Shown: positions 35,297-44,927, numbered from the stretch's first letter. The stretch: 64,000 bases of DNA from Paludibacteraceae bacterium (GCA_017937025.1 JAGBEJ010000004.1:248001-312000); one strand, 5' to 3'. Translations and numbers: made by a program. Notes: a model not told the origin generated them from the sequence alone.

Positions 35297-37306
35297 TTAC
35301 TCGTTCTTCAGGAACTTCATTTCCACTCTTCTGTTCTTGGCTCTGCCTTCGTCGGTAGAGTTGCTCTCGATAGGTCTTTCGCTGCCGTATCCGTGTGTCA
35401 CGAGCCTGTCGGCAGGGCAGCCCTCCTTCACGAGAAATTCCTTGACGGCGTCGGCTCTCTTTTGCGAGAGGTTCTTGTTGTACTTGTCGCTGCCTATGCT
35501 GTCGGTGTGTCCCGAGATTTCCACTTTCTCGGTGTTGCTCATTATGATTTTAGCCACACGCTCCAGCTCAGGTCTTGACTCTGGCAGCAGGTCGTATTTG
35601 CCGAAGTCGAAGAAGATGTTGTTAAGCACCACAGCCTTGCCGCCCTTGAGCATGTCCTCGATGGAAGTGACTGTGATGTTTTCCTCGACTCTTTTCGCGT
35701 CTGATATTTCTCTCAGGTCGAGGCTGTTGGCTGTAGGGTAGATGTCGTCGCTCGCCACATAGTAGCCGTAGCGTTTGCCCAGCGGCAGTACGATGTAGAA
35801 ACTTCCGTCCACAGGGTCGCTCTTGGCTGTTCCTATGGTTTTGCCGGTCTCCATGTCCTCCCATTTGATGGTGGCGGCTCTTGGCTTGCCGTTCTTGTCT
35901 CTTATTTTTCCGGCGATTGTCGCCACGTTGTTAGGACGGTACTTCACCGGCAGCTCTATGGAGTAGATGTCGGCGTGGTTGTTTTCTGTGAACTTGGAGA
36001 AGTACGCGAGCTTTCCGTCGGTCGATACTTTGTAGTCCTTGTCGCTCTTAGGCGTGTTTATCTCCTTGCCTATGTTCACAGGCTCGCTCCATTGTGTCCA
36101 GCTTGAGTCGCTCAGTCTCTTGCTCATGAATATGTCCTCCTCGCCCAGACCTCCGTGTCCAGCCGATGCGAAGTATAGCGTCTTCATGTCGGGATGCAGG
36201 AATGGCGAGCGTTCGCAGTATTTCGTGTTTATAACCGAGCCTAAGTTAATCGGTTTGCCCCAGTCGCCGTTCTCGTCTTTTATGGAAACGTAGATGTCGG
36301 TATTGAATCGTCCTTCGGGGTCGGTGTCGTTATATACCGCTCCGGAGTGGTAGTTGTCTTTGTATTTAGACGCGAACATGATTACGTTTCCGTCGCTCGA
36401 CAGTGACACGTCGGCTTGCCATGCGCCCTGGTTTATAGCCGAGGCGAGCTTCTCGGTCTTCCATCCCTTGTCGGTCTTCACGGCGGACATCAGTTTTCCG
36501 TTCTTGAAGAATATCAGCGATGTTCCGTCGGTGCTTATCGCTTCCACAGCCTCGTTGCTCGACAGGCTCGAGAGTTCCTCCACCTTTATGCCTTTGTTCC
36601 ACATGCTTTTGCCTTTGGTGCTGTAGAATATGTCCTCGGCAGGCTTTCCGGTTCTGGAGCGTCCTTTGTCTCTGCGGCAGAAGTATATGAAATTTCCGTC
36701 AGCCGAAATCACAGGTGCGTATTCGTCGTCGTTGGTGTTTATGCCGCTCACAGGCACGGGCACAATCTTCGTGTTCTCCTTGGCTTCGAGTGTGGCGAGC
36801 AGCGCGTTCATTTTCTTAGGATGCTTCTCGAAGTACGGGAGATAGCGTTTTGCTGTGGCGGCTGCTTCAGCCCAGTTGCGGCTTTCCACCTTTCCGCCTA
36901 TTATGTATTGGACGAGGAAGAAGGCCTTGTCGTTAGGCGCGGCGTTTTTTATGAACTCGGCGAAGTCCTTGTCCTTCAGTTTGAGCCACTGTTTGGCGAG
37001 TTTCATGTCCTTCGCCTTCATTTTCGCTACTGTCGGCATCTTGTACTTTTTGTAGAAATCCGTGATGGTCTCTATCGTTCCGTCAGCGGTATAGACGTCG
37101 TGGAACAGTGTATCGACCTGGCTTTCTATCGCCGTGCCTCGGCTGGCGTTGAACAGTTCTGTCGTCTTGTCGATGTCCCATGATTTGCTGCATTCGTCGT
37201 AGAGTTTCTGCAGTTCGTAGTCGGAAAGCGCACTCTCTTGCGCCGCAGAAAGGAATGTTGCGGCGGCGAGCGCAATGCATGCGATTGCGTTTCTTTTCAT
37301 GTTCAT
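35297..37306 (-). CDS. OmpA-family protein with PD40 repeats
   Basis: 669 residues from ATG 37304-37306 (ATG 37300 is also possible). Signal peptide ends near FLSAAQ. An N-terminal helical part (~residues 20-160) is followed by WD40-like PD40 propeller blades (DEYAPVISADGNFIYFCRR, SPFLHPDMKTLYFAS and similar), a carboxypeptidase-like insert (GKIRDKNGKPRAATIKW) and a C-terminal OmpA peptidoglycan-binding domain (FFDFGKYDL, then EISGHTDSIGSDKYNKNLS). Same architecture as T9SS-associated PorE-like proteins, but many paralogues exist in Bacteroidota. Confidence 0.88.
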   Translation of the reverse strand: MNMKRNAIACIALAAATFLSAAQESALSDYELQKLYDECSKSWDIDKTTELFNASRGTAIESQVDTLFHDVYTADGTIETITDFYKKYKMPTVAKMKAKDMKLAKQWLKLKDKDFAEFIKNAAPNDKAFFLVQYIIGGKVESRNWAEAAATAKRYLPYFEKHPKKMNALLATLEAKENTKIVPVPVSGINTNDDEYAPVISADGNFIYFCRRDKGRSRTGKPAEDIFYSTKGKSMWNKGIKVEELSSLSSNEAVEAISTDGTSLIFFKNGKLMSAVKTDKGWKTEKLASAINQGAWQADVSLSSDGNVIMFASKYKDNYHSGAVYNDTDPEGRFNTDIYVSIKDENGDWGKPINLGSVINTKYCERSPFLHPDMKTLYFASAGHGGLGEEDIFMSKRLSDSSWTQWSEPVNIGKEINTPKSDKDYKVSTDGKLAYFSKFTENNHADIYSIELPVKYRPNNVATIAGKIRDKNGKPRAATIKWEDMETGKTIGTAKSDPVDGSFYIVLPLGKRYGYYVASDDIYPTANSLDLREISDAKRVEENITVTSIEDMLKGGKAVVLNNIFFDFGKYDLLPESRPELERVAKIIMSNTEKVEISGHTDSIGSDKYNKNLSQKRADAVKEFLVKEGCPADRLVTHGYGSERPIESNSTDEGRAKNRRVEMKFLKNE

Positions 37307-37332
37307 AGTGCTTTTTAAACTTAAGGTTTGAG

Positions 37333-37340
37333 CAAATATA
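37333..37340 (-). promoter_or_regulatory. Promoter -7 box TATATTTG
   Basis: Minus-strand TAnnTTTG, 26 nt before the OmpA-family ATG. Confidence 0.7.
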
Positions 37341-37406
37341 GAGAAAGAAGTCAAGAAAGAACAGATTCTCGGCTCTTTTAAGATTTGTGGGGTGAGGTTT
37401 TATGGC

Positions 37407-38480
37407 TTACCAGTCAAACGTGAGCTGTTGTTGCGATTGCGCGCTGTCGGGTATGAGCGGACTGGCGACGGTCAGGCCAAGCAAACGCACCGAGCGGCCG
37501 GAGATGTCCACGTCCTCCAGCAGAGCATGGGCTGTACGCAGTATCTCGTCCATCGACTCGATAGGCGCATTGCCGGTGAAGCTGTGTGTCGTTTGCCGGA
37601 AGTCGCTGTATTTCACCTTCAGCACGAGCGAACGCCCCTTGAAGTTGTTCTTTTCCAGCCTGCGGACCAGTTCCGAGGCTAATGGTGTGAGCGCCACCGA
37701 CATGTCCTCGTACGTCGTCAAGTCCTCGGCGAAAGTGCGTTCGCAGCCCACCGATTTGCGCACCCATTCGGTCACGACGGGGCGATGGTCGATGCCTCGC
37801 GCGAAGTCGTAAAACACCCTGCCCATCTTGCCGAACACGCGTGTGAGTGTCGTGAGCGGCACGTCGCGCAGTTCCTTGCCTGTGAACACCCCCAAGGCAT
37901 GCATCCGCTGCGCCGTCTTTTCTCCCACGCCCCACAGCTGCTCCACCTTCAGTCCGTCGATGAAGTCCAGAGCTCGGTCGGGATGCACGGTGCACAGCCC
38001 GTTGGGCTTGCGGTAGTCGCTGGCTATCTTCGCCAGGAATTTGCAGTAGCTCACGCCAGCCGATGCGGTAAGCCCAGTTTTCTCGAGTATGCGCCGCTTT
38101 ATCTCGCGCGCGATGTCCACCGCCAGTGTCATTCCCTTCTTGTTGGCGGTCACGTCAAGATACGCCTCGTCCAGGCTCAACGGTTCGATTATGTCAGTGT
38201 ATTCGTGGAAGATGCTGTGCACCTGCCGTGATATTTCCTTGTACCGTTCGTAGCGCCCCTCCACGACTATCAGGTCGGGACACAGGCGATGCGCCGTAGC
38301 CACAGGCAGAGCGGAGTGTATGCCGTATTTGCGTGCTATGTAGTTGGCTGTAGCCACCACGCCGCGCGGTCCGTCGTATCCCACCACGACTGGATGGCCT
38401 TTGAGCGCAGGATTGTCGTGCTCTTCCACCGATACGAAGAACGCGTCCATGTCTATGTGAATAATCTTGCGGTACGCCAT
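37407..38480 (-). CDS. dinB: DNA polymerase IV (Y family)
   Basis: 357 residues. Translesion polymerase. Motif HIDMDAFFVSVEE (residues 8-20) and PLSLDEAYLDVT (near 100) give the catalytic acidic residues; YRKPNGLC, the thumb HhH (VGEKTAQRMHALG) and a little-finger domain with the end QQQLTFDW follow. The terminal QLTFDW resembles a beta-clamp binding motif. 23 bp downstream of the rhomboid gene with no promoter seen between, hence probably cotranscribed. Confidence 0.95.
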   Translation of the reverse strand: MAYRKIIHIDMDAFFVSVEEHDNPALKGHPVVVGYDGPRGVVATANYIARKYGIHSALPVATAHRLCPDLIVVEGRYERYKEISRQVHSIFHEYTDIIEPLSLDEAYLDVTANKKGMTLAVDIAREIKRRILEKTGLTASAGVSYCKFLAKIASDYRKPNGLCTVHPDRALDFIDGLKVEQLWGVGEKTAQRMHALGVFTGKELRDVPLTTLTRVFGKMGRVFYDFARGIDHRPVVTEWVRKSVGCERTFAEDLTTYEDMSVALTPLASELVRRLEKNNFKGRSLVLKVKYSDFRQTTHSFTGNAPIESMDEILRTAHALLEDVDISGRSVRLLGLTVASPLIPDSAQSQQQLTFDW

Positions 38481-38503
38481 CGTCTTGTGGTGCGGTTTTA
38501 CTC

Positions 38504-39148
38504 TTACATCCTCATTTGCTCAAAGAAATACCCCAGCAGCTTAGGCTCGAACAGCAGCGGGAACACGATTCCGTAAACGGCGCCGGCGAAGTGGGCGAGG
38601 TGTCCGATGTTGCTGCCGCCACGCTTTGCCATATATGCGCTGTAAGCCAGATATATAGCGCCGAACACGTATCCTGGAACCGGTATTGGTATGAACATTA
38701 TCATTATGCCGATTTTCGGATTGATAAGAATCGAGGCGAAAAGCACTGCCGAAATCGCTCCAGACGCTCCTACAGCGTGGTAGAACGGGTCGCGCTTGTG
38801 CTTTATGAGGTCGGGCACCGATGCCGCGCCCAGGGCTGTGATATAGAATATGGCGTAAAGCACAGTTCCTATGCCGTTGCCGTATATCGCATTGAATGCG
38901 TCTTCCACGAGATAACCGAAGAAGTAAAGCGTGAGCATGTTGAACAGCAGATGCCCCCAGTCGGCATGCACCAGTCCGCTGCTGAACAGCCTGTGCCACT
39001 GCTTCCTGTCTATAACGTAATATGGGCAAAAATCGAGTTTGCCGAACCACTCTCCGTGTCTCAGTCTCTCTGGCAGAACGCTGCTGCGGTCGCCAAATGC
39101 GGCGATGGACACATACACTGTCGCTATTATTATGATCGTCGTTACCAT
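38504..39148 (-). CDS. Rhomboid-family intramembrane serine protease
   Basis: 214 residues. Membrane helices with HADWGHLLFNMLTLYFFG (helix 2), the catalytic serine in GASGAISAVLF, and the catalytic histidine in GHLAHFAGAVYG of the last helix. The first helix starts at the N-terminus. Cleaves membrane proteins; substrate unknown. Promoter box only 4 nt before the ATG. Confidence 0.9.
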   Translation of the reverse strand: MVTTIIIIATVYVSIAAFGDRSSVLPERLRHGEWFGKLDFCPYYVIDRKQWHRLFSSGLVHADWGHLLFNMLTLYFFGYLVEDAFNAIYGNGIGTVLYAIFYITALGAASVPDLIKHKRDPFYHAVGASGAISAVLFASILINPKIGIMIMFIPIPVPGYVFGAIYLAYSAYMAKRGGSNIGHLAHFAGAVYGIVFPLLFEPKLLGYFFEQMRM

Positions 39149-39152
39149 GTCT

Positions 39153-39160
39153 CAAAAATA
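39153..39160 (-). promoter_or_regulatory. Promoter -7 box TATTTTTG, leaderless spacing
   Basis: Minus-strand TAnnTTTG with 4 nt to the rhomboid ATG, the shortest spacing in the window. Confidence 0.65.
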
Positions 39161-39227
39161 TGCATTTTTTCAGAAAGATTGATTCCCTTACGGAATGGCA
39201 GTTGTCGGCTATTTATTTTCAAATGTC

Positions 39228-39235
39228 TATATTTG
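39228..39235 (+). promoter_or_regulatory. polA promoter -7 box TATATTTG
   Basis: TAnnTTTG 22 nt before the ATG at 39258. It lies inside the open frame upstream of that ATG, which fixes the start. Confidence 0.75.
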
Positions 39236-39257
39236 TATTCATCTGACTAAAATCGTT

Positions 39258-42014
39258 ATGAAAAAACTCTTTCTTCTTGACGCATACGCGCTTATATACC
39301 GTGCTTATTACGCATTTCTGAAAGTGCCGCGCATCAATTCCAAAGGACTTAACACATCAGCCATATTCGGATTTCTGAACACTCTGCAAGAGGTTCTGCG
39401 CGAACAGCAGCCGACGCATTGCGCTGTGGTTTTTGACCCGGGAGGCAAGACCTTCCGTCACGAGGCTTACGAGCAGTACAAGGCGCAGCGCGAGGAGACG
39501 CCCGAGGATATCCGCAAGTCGGTGCCGATAATCAAAAGGCTCGTCGAGGCATACAACATTCCTGTGATTTCAGTTGACGGATTCGAGGCTGACGACGTGA
39601 TAGGTACGCTAGCCTACAAGGCTTCGGCTGAAGGCATGGACGTGTACATGATGACTCCCGACAAGGACTACGGACAGCTTGTGGGCGACCACCGATATAT
39701 GTTCCGTCCGCGATTCGGAGGCGGTTTCGAGACTTTGGGCGAGAAGGAAGTGCTGGAGAAGTGGGGGCTCAAGCGTGTTGACCAGGTGATAGACCTTCTC
39801 GGACTCATGGGCGACAGCTCTGACAACATACCGGGATGCCCGGGCGTGGGCGAGAAGACGGCAGTGAAGCTGCTCACAGAGTATGACAACATAGAGAATC
39901 TGCTGGCTAATACAGAGTCGCTCAAGGGCGCTATGAAAAAGAAGGTGGAGGAGAACAGAGAGCAGATCGAGTTCTCCAAGTTTCTCGCCACGATAAAGAC
40001 CGATGTGCCTGTGGAATACGACGAGGAGGCGCTGAAGGTCGTAGAGCCGGATGTGCCGAAGTTAGTGGACTTGTTTACAGAACTGGAGTTCCGCAAACAG
40101 CTTGAGAAACTGACAGGAGCGGTTCCTGCGGCGCAGTCGCCTCAGCCCGACCTGTTCTCCGCCATGGGGCAGTCGGTGCCAGCGCCAGCGCCAGCGGTTT
40201 CTACACTTTCGTCGGCTGAAAGCGTTGAGCATAATTACATCTGCGTGGACAGCGACGAGAAACTGGACGAGCTGCTGAAAGCCCTTTCGTCGGCAGAGGA
40301 GTTCTGCTTCGACACCGAGACGACGTCAGTCGATGCGATAAACGCTGAGCTTGTGGGCATGTCGTTCGCCGTGAAGGAGCATGAGGCGTATTATGTGCCG
40401 GTGAGCGCTTCGCGCGACGAGGCGATGAGGCTTTTGGATAAGTTCAAGCCGTTGTTCGAGGATAAGAATATCCGCAAGATAGGACAGAACATGAAGTACG
40501 ACATCCTCGTGCTTGAGAACTACGGCATAGAGGTCAAGAACCTGTACTTCGACACGATGATTGCCCACTACATAACCAATCCTGAACTACGCCACAACAT
40601 GGACTACATGGCGGAGTCGCTGCTGGGCTACAGGACCATACATATCGATTCGCTCATAGGCACAGGCAAGGCGCAGAAGTCGATGCGTGACGTGCCGGTG
40701 GCTGATGTTGCCGAGTACGCCGCTGAGGATGCCGACATCACGCTGCAGCTGTACAATGTGCTGAAAAAGGAGATGGTGGACGAGAAGGGCAAACTGTTCT
40801 TTGACATCGAGATGCCGCTCGTCAAGGTGCTGGCGCGCATGGAGCGCAACGGAGTGCTCATCGACGACTTCGCGCTGGCGCAGAGCTCGCAGGTCATGTC
40901 GGCGGAGCTTGTCAAGATAGAGAAAGAGGCTAAGTCGCTTGCCGGCGATGAGGCGCTGAACATAAGCTCGCCGAAGCAGGTGGGCGAACTGCTGTTTGAG
41001 AAACTTAAGTTAGTGGAGAAGCCTCGCAAGACCAAGACCGGGCAGTATGTGACCGACGAGGAGACGCTGCAGTCGCTTGCCGGCAAACACGACATCGTGG
41101 ACAAGATACTGCAGTACCGTGGCGTGAAGAAACTGCTCAGCACATATATCGACGCTTTGCCTAAACTAATAAACGCAAAGACAGGCAAGATACATACATC
41201 GTTCAACCAAACCGTCACAGCCACGGGACGACTGTCGTCGAGCAACCCGAACCTCCAGAACATACCTATACGCGAGGAGCAGGGCAAGGAGATACGCAAG
41301 GCGTTCATAGCCGAGCCGGGCTGTGTGTTCCTCTCTGCCGACTATTCGCAGGTGGAACTGCGCATTATGGCGCACCTGAGCGGTGACGAGCACCTTGTGG
41401 CTGCGTTCAAAAGCGACGAGGACATTCATGCCGCCACAGCTTCGCACATCTACCACCTGCCGATAGAGGAAGTGACAAAGGACATGCGCCGCAAGGCCAA
41501 GACGGCGAACTTCGGCATCATATACGGCATATCGGCTTTCGGACTTGCCGAGAGGCTCGGAATATCAAGAGGCGAGGCGAAGCAGCTCATCGACGACTAT
41601 TTCGCGTCGTTTCCTAAGGTTATGGAATACATAGAGCAGTGCAAGGCGACAGCCAGAGGCAACGGATATGTGGAGACTATTCTGCACCGCCGACGCTACT
41701 TGCCGGACATCCTTTCGCACAACGCCAATGTGCGCGGATTCGCCGAACGCAATGCCGTGAACGCGCCTATACAAGGCTCAGCCGCCGACATCATAAAGAT
41801 AGCCATGATAAACATCGACCGCCGCATGACGGAACTCGGACTGAAATCGACAATGATGCTTCAGGTACACGACGAATTGAACTTCAACGTGCCGAAGGAT
41901 GAGCTTGACACAATGAAAAACATAGTCAAAGAGGAAATGGAGGGTGCATTCAAACTATCTGTGCCGCTGCGAGTTGACATCGGCGTGGGCGACAACTGGC
42001 TTGAGGCGCATTAA
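39258..42014 (+). CDS. polA: DNA polymerase I
   Basis: 918 residues from MKKLFLLDAYALIYRAYYAF. Three domains: 5'-3' nuclease (residues 1-285, with DADDVIG-like FEADDVIGTLA and GDSSDNIPG), 3'-5' exonuclease (about 330-510) and polymerase A palm (about 540-918). The exonuclease DxE motif FDTETTSVDA is intact, as is DADITLQLY later, so proofreading should be active, unlike Taq-type enzymes. Palm motifs A (SADYSQVELRIMAHLSG) and C (QVHDELNFNV) are complete. An Ala/Pro-rich linker sits near residue 310. Confidence 0.97.
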   Translation: MKKLFLLDAYALIYRAYYAFLKVPRINSKGLNTSAIFGFLNTLQEVLREQQPTHCAVVFDPGGKTFRHEAYEQYKAQREETPEDIRKSVPIIKRLVEAYNIPVISVDGFEADDVIGTLAYKASAEGMDVYMMTPDKDYGQLVGDHRYMFRPRFGGGFETLGEKEVLEKWGLKRVDQVIDLLGLMGDSSDNIPGCPGVGEKTAVKLLTEYDNIENLLANTESLKGAMKKKVEENREQIEFSKFLATIKTDVPVEYDEEALKVVEPDVPKLVDLFTELEFRKQLEKLTGAVPAAQSPQPDLFSAMGQSVPAPAPAVSTLSSAESVEHNYICVDSDEKLDELLKALSSAEEFCFDTETTSVDAINAELVGMSFAVKEHEAYYVPVSASRDEAMRLLDKFKPLFEDKNIRKIGQNMKYDILVLENYGIEVKNLYFDTMIAHYITNPELRHNMDYMAESLLGYRTIHIDSLIGTGKAQKSMRDVPVADVAEYAAEDADITLQLYNVLKKEMVDEKGKLFFDIEMPLVKVLARMERNGVLIDDFALAQSSQVMSAELVKIEKEAKSLAGDEALNISSPKQVGELLFEKLKLVEKPRKTKTGQYVTDEETLQSLAGKHDIVDKILQYRGVKKLLSTYIDALPKLINAKTGKIHTSFNQTVTATGRLSSSNPNLQNIPIREEQGKEIRKAFIAEPGCVFLSADYSQVELRIMAHLSGDEHLVAAFKSDEDIHAATASHIYHLPIEEVTKDMRRKAKTANFGIIYGISAFGLAERLGISRGEAKQLIDDYFASFPKVMEYIEQCKATARGNGYVETILHRRRYLPDILSHNANVRGFAERNAVNAPIQGSAADIIKIAMINIDRRMTELGLKSTMMLQVHDELNFNVPKDELDTMKNIVKEEMEGAFKLSVPLRVDIGVGDNWLEAH

Positions 42015-42034
42015 ACTCACGATAAAGGAAAAAC

Positions 42035-42068
42035 AAAGGCTGTCATTTTTTATGGCGGCCTTTTTCTT
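42035..42068 (+). terminator. polA terminator
   Basis: 12-bp stem (42035-42046 with 42052-42063), two U-G pairs on the + strand only, then TTTTTCTTT. Confidence 0.8.
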
Positions 42069-42075
42069 TGCTTTT

Positions 42076-42090
42076 TGCAACCCGGTTGCA
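42076..42090. promoter_or_regulatory. Inverted repeat operator candidate of the metal permease
   Basis: TGCAACC-C-GGTTGCA, a perfect 7-bp inverted repeat with 1-bp centre, ending 13 bp before the -7 box, so it covers the -33 region. Placement suits a repressor that blocks sigma binding. Confidence 0.55.
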
Positions 42091-42103
42091 CATGTTCCCG
42101 CCA

Positions 42104-42111
42104 TAATTTTG
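42104..42111 (+). promoter_or_regulatory. Promoter -7 box TAATTTTG
   Basis: TAnnTTTG 26 nt before the ATG at 42138. Confidence 0.7.
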
Positions 42112-42137
42112 CACCAGAAATTAAAAACAACATCACT

Positions 42138-43445
42138 ATGAATGAAATTGTACACTTGATTAACGAGATGTCGCCCTATCTTCTTTTGGGCTTCCTGCTT
42201 GCAGGACTTATGCACTCGTTCATCCCCGGCAGGTATTACACAAGATTCCTCGCCAAGAAGTCGTTCGGCAGCGTGGTCAATGCCGCCTTGTTCGGCATTC
42301 CGCTTCCGTTATGTTCGTGTGGAGTTATTCCGACAGCCATGTCGCTGCGCAAGGAGGGCGCGTCAAAAGGTGCTGTGGCATCGTTCCTCGTCGCTACGCC
42401 GCAGACTGGCGTCGACAGCATCATCGCCACTTTCAGTCTTATGGGACTGCCTTTTGCCATTGTGCGTCCGATAGCTGCTTTGCTGACTGCGGTATTCGGC
42501 GGCGCGATGGTGAACCTGACCGACGACAGCGAGGAGAAAACCGCTGACAATGCCGCCAGCAAGCATGCGGAGCATAAGCATGAAGGCTTTGGACACAAGC
42601 TGCGCGAGGCTTTGGAATATGCCTACATAGAGATGATGGAGGACATCGGCAAATGGCTCGTCATCGGACTTGTGATAGCCGGGCTGATAACTGTCTTCGT
42701 GCCAGCCGAGTTGTTCGCTGTATTCAACGGCAACACTCTCGCCTCGATGCTTCTGGTGCTGTGCATTGCGCTGCCAATGTACCTTTGCGCTACAGGAAGC
42801 ATTCCGATAGCCGTTGCGCTCATGATGAAGGGACTTACTCCCGGCGCGGCTTTAGTGTTGCTCATGGCTGGTCCTGCATGCAACTTCGCATCAATGCTGG
42901 TTGTGAAGAAAGTGCTCGGCACACGTACGCTCGTCACTTACCTCGCGTCTATCATTGTCGGCTCTATCACCTTTGGATATTTAATTGACTATCTGCAGTT
43001 TAACGGTATCGTCAATTTCCTTGAACAGCTGACAATGCAGCAGGCATGTTGCGAAGAGGGCGACAGCTGGTTCTCATGGGTATGTACAATTCTCATGGCT
43101 CTGATGCTTATTAACGCCATAGTGCTGCCTAAACTCGGACTGCGCAAAGCTCATCAATGCCATTGCCACGGCGAGCATAACCACGGCGGTGACTGCTCAT
43201 GCGGATGCGATGACGATGACTGCTGCGACACAAAAGAGCACGCCGAGGCCCGCACATATATAATCGAGGGCATGAACTGCAACCATTGCCGCGCCAATGC
43301 GGAGAAGGCGCTGCAGCAAGTGGAAGGCGTGACGAGCGCCAGTGTGGATTTGGCGTCGAAAAGAGCGGTTGTCACAGGCACAGCTACTGAGCAGCAACTG
43401 CGCGAAGCCATCGAGTCGATAGGCTTCAGGCTGGAGAAAGCATAA
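42138..43445 (+). CDS. SO_0444-type metal efflux permease with HMA domain
   Basis: 435 residues from the ATG at 42138; an upstream frame is cut by the promoter. Two sets of membrane helices of the ArsP/DUF318 permease family, with conserved FGIPLPLCSCGVIPTA and VATPQTGVDS in the first half and MAGPACNFASM in the second. The halves are joined by a His-rich cytosolic segment (KHAEHKHEGFGH). After the last helix comes a Cys/His linker (HQCHCHGEHNHGGDCSCGC) and a C-terminal heavy-metal-associated domain with GMNCNHCRANAEKAL. Copper or zinc export is likely; arsenical export is an alternative. Alone in its operon. Confidence 0.88.
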   Translation: MNEIVHLINEMSPYLLLGFLLAGLMHSFIPGRYYTRFLAKKSFGSVVNAALFGIPLPLCSCGVIPTAMSLRKEGASKGAVASFLVATPQTGVDSIIATFSLMGLPFAIVRPIAALLTAVFGGAMVNLTDDSEEKTADNAASKHAEHKHEGFGHKLREALEYAYIEMMEDIGKWLVIGLVIAGLITVFVPAELFAVFNGNTLASMLLVLCIALPMYLCATGSIPIAVALMMKGLTPGAALVLLMAGPACNFASMLVVKKVLGTRTLVTYLASIIVGSITFGYLIDYLQFNGIVNFLEQLTMQQACCEEGDSWFSWVCTILMALMLINAIVLPKLGLRKAHQCHCHGEHNHGGDCSCGCDDDDCCDTKEHAEARTYIIEGMNCNHCRANAEKALQQVEGVTSASVDLASKRAVVTGTATEQQLREAIESIGFRLEKA

Positions 43446-43460
43446 TTCAATCACATAAAA

Positions 43461-43499
43461 AAGAAGAAAGGCTCGCATTGTCTGCGGGCCTTCTTCTTA
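43461..43499 (+). terminator. Terminator of the permease gene
   Basis: Long hairpin (AAGAAGaAAGGCTCGC with GCGGGCCTTCTTCTT); a U-G pair on the + strand supports that direction. Also abuts the stop of the convergent BspA-like gene. Confidence 0.7.
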
Positions 43500-44927
43500 T
43501 TCCTTTGGCAATTCCTTCGATGGTCTGATGTTTCGGAAATTCATCCAGAATTCGCCTCCCTTGTATTTTTTCAAGCTCATTTTCGGAACATAGAGCGGTA
43601 TGTCGAGGTCGTAAGTCAGGTCGGCGTCGATGATAGGCGGTCTGGCGGCGCGGCATCTTATGTATTTGAGCCCGGTGCAGTCGCCCAGTATCTCGTCGCC
43701 TATCTCCTTCACGCTGCTCGGTATCTCTATCGCAGTCAGCCCCGTGCAGTTCTTGAACGCCCATTTGTCTATGTCGGTCACGCTTCTCGGTATTATTATT
43801 CTCGTTATGTTTTTACATTCCTCGAAGGCGCAGTAACCTATCGTGCTGACGTACTTAGGCACGGAGAATTCGCCCGACACGGTCTGCGGCACTCTTATGA
43901 GTTCGGTCCTGTCCTTGTTGAAGAGGATGCCGTTCCCCGAGTCGTACTCTGTGTTCTCCAGGTCCACGTTTATCGCTGTCAGACTGGAGCATCCGGTGAA
44001 CACGTCGTTTATCTCCTCCACCTTGGCAGGGATGTTTATCGTCGTGATTTTCGCGCAGCCCTCGAAGGCTCTGTCCTCGATGACAGTCACTGTGGCAGGC
44101 ATGTTGAATACGCCTTCCTTGGCTTGCGGCACGGTCAGCATCACGGTTTTGTGGCGGTCATACAGGGCGCCGTTGTCCGATGCGTATTTTGTGTTGCCTT
44201 CCTCCACTGTTATGCTTTTCAGATTGGTGCAGCACCCTATGAAAGCCATTTCGCCTATGTGGCTCACGGTTTTCGCTATCTTTATCTCGCTGCCGTTGTA
44301 TCTCTCGAAGGCGTCGTCTTGGATTGTTTTCACAACGTAGGTCTTGCCGTCGATTTTCACTTTCTGCGGTATGCTCAGTTTGCCCTTCTTCTCGCTCACG
44401 TATGTCACGCTTGCGTACTTGTTGCCCTTGCCTGCCGCTGTTTCTATCTGGTAGTACACGCCGTCTATCTCGGTCGGCATTTCCTCCTTGTTGTACACGT
44501 CGGAGAAGCATCGCCACATCGGTGAGCTTCTGTATCTGCCGTAGCTTGCCTTAGGCACATAGAGCGTGGCGGAGCAGTCTGCGAATCCGGTTGTGAAAGG
44601 CGGTTTGGCGGCATCGCATATTATGAACCTCAGGCTCGGGCAGTCGTCAAAGTCGTCTTTTATCATCGTTATGCTGCTGGGCAGATGCACCATTATCAGG
44701 TCCGGGCTGTCCTTGAACGCGCCTTTTTCTATGCCTTTCACTTGGAACTTCTCGCCGCCGATGTTCACGGTGGCTGGGATTATGACCTCGCCGCTGTATT
44801 TCTTCTCTCCGCCTACGACGTATGCTTCTCCGGCCTCGGTCTCATAGTAGATGCCGTCAGCCTCGCTTGCAGCCCAAGCGGTGCAGGCGCAGACTATTGC
44901 GGCGATTATAGTGAGCAGTTTCTTCAT
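43497..44927 (-). CDS. BspA-like leucine-rich repeat surface protein
   Basis: 476 residues. Signal peptide MKKLLTIIAAIVCACTAWA. Leucine-rich repeats of the BspA/LRR_5 type (units like VTVIEDRAFEGCAKITTINI). The repeat block is capped by LYVPKASYGRYRSSPMW near residue 120 and again by LYVPKMSLKKYKGGEFW near 455, so two cap modules are present, suggesting duplication of a shorter ancestral protein. No C-terminal secretion tag is obvious. Likely extracellular adhesin or binding protein. Confidence 0.85.
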   Translation of the reverse strand: MKKLLTIIAAIVCACTAWAASEADGIYYETEAGEAYVVGGEKKYSGEVIIPATVNIGGEKFQVKGIEKGAFKDSPDLIMVHLPSSITMIKDDFDDCPSLRFIICDAAKPPFTTGFADCSATLYVPKASYGRYRSSPMWRCFSDVYNKEEMPTEIDGVYYQIETAAGKGNKYASVTYVSEKKGKLSIPQKVKIDGKTYVVKTIQDDAFERYNGSEIKIAKTVSHIGEMAFIGCCTNLKSITVEEGNTKYASDNGALYDRHKTVMLTVPQAKEGVFNMPATVTVIEDRAFEGCAKITTINIPAKVEEINDVFTGCSSLTAINVDLENTEYDSGNGILFNKDRTELIRVPQTVSGEFSVPKYVSTIGYCAFEECKNITRIIIPRSVTDIDKWAFKNCTGLTAIEIPSSVKEIGDEILGDCTGLKYIRCRAARPPIIDADLTYDLDIPLYVPKMSLKKYKGGEFWMNFRNIRPSKELPKE

